A DNA stretch of 64,000 nt from Bacteroides faecium (GTDB lineage Bacteria > Bacteroidota > Bacteroidia > Bacteroidales > Bacteroidaceae): NCBI RefSeq assembly GCF_012113595.1, contig NZ_CP050831.1, positions 6,696,001-6,760,000 on the forward strand, written 5' to 3'. Shown here piece by piece: positions 61,952 to 64,000 of this stretch; the first letter of the stretch is position 1; every line of letters begins with the position of its first letter. Position numbers and translations under genes: made by a program. The notes under the pieces are model-generated. The model did no database searches. It saw only the letters and a program-made list of their open reading frames with translations, and had not been told where the DNA came from.

Positions 61952-62139
61952 ATTCTTTTCAAATGCGATGGCAAAAGTATAAAAAAACTTCTCATTTTCC
62001 TAATGTTTCTTCTTTTTTTATACTTCTTATGTCACTTCCCCTCATCCGAACTCTGTTATTTTGAAATGCTTTAGAGCATTTACTTTATCAATTTGACAAT
62101 CTTTTAGAGAATATCCGTTACATATATCAATTTTATTCC

Positions 62140-62147
62140 TATCTTTG
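62140..62147 (+). promoter_or_regulatory. -7 box of asnA-ung
   Basis: TATCTTTG, 25 bases before ATG 62173. Confidence 0.65.
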
Positions 62148-62172
62148 CCGACAATTAACATTCAACAAACCT

Positions 62173-63210
62173 ATGAGTTACTTGATAAAACCTAAGAACT
62201 ATAACCCACTACTCGACCTCAAACAGACCGAGCTGGGAATCAAGCAAATAAAAGAGTTCTTCCAGTTAAACTTATCATCCGAATTGCGTCTCCGACGTGT
62301 GACTGCCCCCCTGTTTGTGTTGAAAGGAATGGGTATCAATGATGACTTGAATGGAATAGAACGCCCTGTTTCTTTCCCTATCAAAGACCTGGGCGACGCA
62401 CAAGCAGAAGTGGTTCATTCATTGGCTAAATGGAAAAGACTGACATTAGCTGATTATTGTATCGAACCCGGATATGGCATTTATACGGATATGAACGCCA
62501 TCCGCTCGGACGAAGAACTGGGTAATCTCCACTCCCTCTACGTAGACCAATGGGACTGGGAACGTGTCATCACCAATGAAGACAGAAACGTGAACTTCCT
62601 GAAGGAAATCGTAAACCGCATCTATGCGGCCATGATCCGCACGGAATATATGGTATATGAAATGTACCCTCAAATCAAGCCATGCTTGCCACAAAAGCTA
62701 CATTTTATTCACTCGGAAGAGCTACGCCAGCTTTATCCCGACCTGGAACCTAAATGTCGCGAACATGCTATCTGTAAAAAATACGGAGCTGTATTTATCA
62801 TTGGTATAGGTTGCAAATTGAGTGATGGCAAGAAGCATGACGGACGCGCACCGGACTACGATGACTATACAACCAAAGGTCTGAACGACCTGCCCGGACT
62901 GAACGGTGACCTTTTACTATGGGACGATGTATTGCAACGCTCCATCGAACTATCGTCTATGGGTATCCGTGTAGACAAAGAAGCCCTGCAACGCCAGTTG
63001 AAAGAAGAGAATGAAGAAAAGAGACTGGAACTTTATTTCCACAAGCGACTGATGAACGACACCCTCCCCTTATCCATTGGTGGTGGTATCGGACAATCCC
63101 GCCTGTGTATGTTCTACCTTCGCAAAGCCCATATCGGAGAAATACAAGCCAGCATCTGGCCCGAAGATATGCGCAAAGAATGTGAGGAACTTGAAATACA
63201 CCTTATATAA
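62173..63210 (+). CDS. asnA: Aspartate-ammonia ligase (asparagine synthetase A)
   Basis: The 345-residue enzyme shows the AsnA pattern throughout: ELRLRRVTAPLFVLKGMGIN, RPVSFPIKDLGDAQAEVVHS, LAKWKRLTLADYCIEPGYGI, SLYVDQWDWERVI and near the end LPLSIGGGIGQSRLCMFYLR. It makes asparagine from aspartate, ammonia and ATP and has the class II synthetase fold. It is co-transcribed with ung (5-base gap). Confidence 0.98.
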   Translation: MSYLIKPKNYNPLLDLKQTELGIKQIKEFFQLNLSSELRLRRVTAPLFVLKGMGINDDLNGIERPVSFPIKDLGDAQAEVVHSLAKWKRLTLADYCIEPGYGIYTDMNAIRSDEELGNLHSLYVDQWDWERVITNEDRNVNFLKEIVNRIYAAMIRTEYMVYEMYPQIKPCLPQKLHFIHSEELRQLYPDLEPKCREHAICKKYGAVFIIGIGCKLSDGKKHDGRAPDYDDYTTKGLNDLPGLNGDLLLWDDVLQRSIELSSMGIRVDKEALQRQLKEENEEKRLELYFHKRLMNDTLPLSIGGGIGQSRLCMFYLRKAHIGEIQASIWPEDMRKECEELEIHLI

Positions 63211-63215
63211 TTACC

Positions 63216-63878
63216 ATGAACGTACAGATTGAAGAAAGCTGGAAAGCACATTTAGAACCCGAATTTGACAAAGACTACTTTCGCACACTGACCGATTTCG
63301 TCAAAAGCGAATATAGCCAGTATCAGATATTCCCACCGGGAAAACTGATATTCAATGCTTTCAATCTTTGCCCTTTCGACAAAGTGAAAGTTGTAATCAT
63401 CGGACAAGATCCTTACCATGGACCGGGACAAGCACACGGTCTCTGTTTTTCTGTGAACGACGGAGTCCCCTTCCCCCCTTCATTGGTGAACATCTTCAAA
63501 GAAATCAAAGCAGATATAGGCACTGATGCCCCTACAACGGGAAACCTGACACGCTGGGCGGAACAAGGAGTATTATTACTCAACGCCACCTTGACCGTAC
63601 GCGCCCATCAAGCAGGCTCACACCAAAACCGTGGTTGGGAAACATTCACCGACGCCACCATCCGCGCTTTAGCAGAAGAAAAAGAAAACCTGGTATTTAT
63701 CCTGTGGGGATCATACGCTCAAAAGAAAGGAGCCTTTATCGACCGCAACAAGCACCTGGTACTTACCTCTGCCCATCCATCCCCCCTTTCCGCCTATAAC
63801 GGCTTCTTTGGAAACAAACATTTCAGCCGGGCAAACGATTATCTGAAAGCACACGGAGAAACGGAAATCGCTTGGTAA
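63216..63878 (+). CDS. ung: Uracil-DNA glycosylase (family 1)
   Basis: The 220-residue enzyme has the water-activating loop VVIIGQDPYHGPGQAHGL (Asp65, His68), the uracil-specificity FSV region and the minor-groove loop HPSPLSAYNG with the catalytic His. It removes uracil from DNA. Full length, second gene behind asnA. Confidence 0.98.
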   Translation: MNVQIEESWKAHLEPEFDKDYFRTLTDFVKSEYSQYQIFPPGKLIFNAFNLCPFDKVKVVIIGQDPYHGPGQAHGLCFSVNDGVPFPPSLVNIFKEIKADIGTDAPTTGNLTRWAEQGVLLLNATLTVRAHQAGSHQNRGWETFTDATIRALAEEKENLVFILWGSYAQKKGAFIDRNKHLVLTSAHPSPLSAYNGFFGNKHFSRANDYLKAHGETEIAW

Positions 63879-63892
63879 TTGGAGAAGTTGAG

Positions 63893-63953
63893 AATGGAGA
63901 GTTGAGAGTTGAGAATAAAGAGTAAAGAATAAAGAGTAAAGAATAAAGAGTAA
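63893..63953. repeat. Low-complexity tandem repeats after ung
   Basis: After short GAGAGTTGAGA-like repeats, a 14-base unit (GAATAAAGAGTAAA) occurs about three times in tandem. It is purine-only on the plus strand and may be prone to slippage. Confidence 0.75.
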
Positions 63954-63956
63954 AAA

Positions 63957-63998
63957 AAATGGCTGCACTATTCGTCGAATGATAGCGCAGCCATTTTT
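63957..63998 (+). terminator. Terminator of asnA-ung
   Basis: Arms AAAATGGCTGC (63956-63966) and GCAGCCATTTTT (63987-63998), with a small inner stem (TATTC/GAATG). The T run on the plus strand ends near the window edge. Confidence 0.82.
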
Positions 63999-64000
63999 CT

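Noticed and set aside
63893..63953. CRISPR or regulatory repeat after ung
   Set aside because: The repeats are directly joined 14-base low-complexity units without spacers.

Overview
The window is a Bacteroides-type chromosome segment. The evidence is a SusC/SusD pair with its own ECF sigma and FecR anti-sigma factor, many SpII lipoproteins, cobalamin riboswitches driving BtuG/BtuB-type uptake genes, a bifunctional fucokinase/GDP-fucose pyrophosphorylase (Fkp), paired methylmalonyl-CoA mutase subunits, and repeated use of the Bacteroides -7 promoter box TAnnTTTG with almost no Shine-Dalgarno sequences. It looks like a member of the B. thetaiotaomicron/ovatus/caccae group; the species cannot be fixed from the sequence alone.

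Region by region. 1-9029 (minus): a glycan-utilisation locus (PUL) with ECF sigma, FecR, STN-containing SusC, SusD, a GH18-like but apparently non-catalytic lipoprotein, and a DUF1735/LamG-type lipoprotein broken by an in-frame TAA. The order resembles N-glycan/endo-beta-N-acetylglucosaminidase loci. 9175-13225 (minus): mutA-mutB, the B12-dependent methylmalonyl-CoA mutase of the succinate-propionate pathway. 13483-18699: a YidE/AspT-type transporter, a cytidylate-kinase-like protein and a large outer-membrane beta-barrel protein. 19436-34603: a vitamin B12 acquisition island. A first cobalamin riboswitch precedes a PKD-repeat lipoprotein, an L-domain-like lipoprotein and a BtuG-like propeller. 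After a hairpin come btuG-btuB-btuF-btuC-btuD. On the other strand a second riboswitch drives a second copy of the C-terminal surface domain and a third propeller. A third riboswitch points at a truncated DUF2284 remnant. The island lies beside mutAB, the main user of B12.

34690-42780: a MATE exporter, a Crp/Fnr-type regulator whose N-terminus is cut by a stop codon, an orphan hybrid two-component sensor, a DNA-binding protein with an RpoA-CTD-like tail behind an unusual structured leader (long stem, antiterminator, terminator touching the start codon), an AAA/DUF4143 ATPase with a double palindromic operator, and a small Cys-rich DUF6078-like protein. 42991-50883: a second MATE exporter, divergent lysS-gpsA-pgi, two lipoproteins and a HAD phosphatase. 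50990-56767: an A+T-rich accessory block with a transglutaminase-like lipoprotein, an O-antigen ligase/polymerase-like membrane protein with a TPR-like tail, an HExxH lipoprotein and a small secreted partner. 56768-57918 is non-coding with a MITE-like inverted-repeat element and palindrome arrays. 57919-64000: fkp, an unlisted 36-residue membrane protein, a small lipoprotein, tRNA-Arg(CCG), asnA and ung.

The best candidates for something undescribed are the attenuator leader at 40447-40696, the orphan riboswitch with a broken DUF2284 gene at 33836-34603, the effector/partner-like pair at 54825-56767, and the arrays of locus-specific short palindromes in several intergenic gaps.
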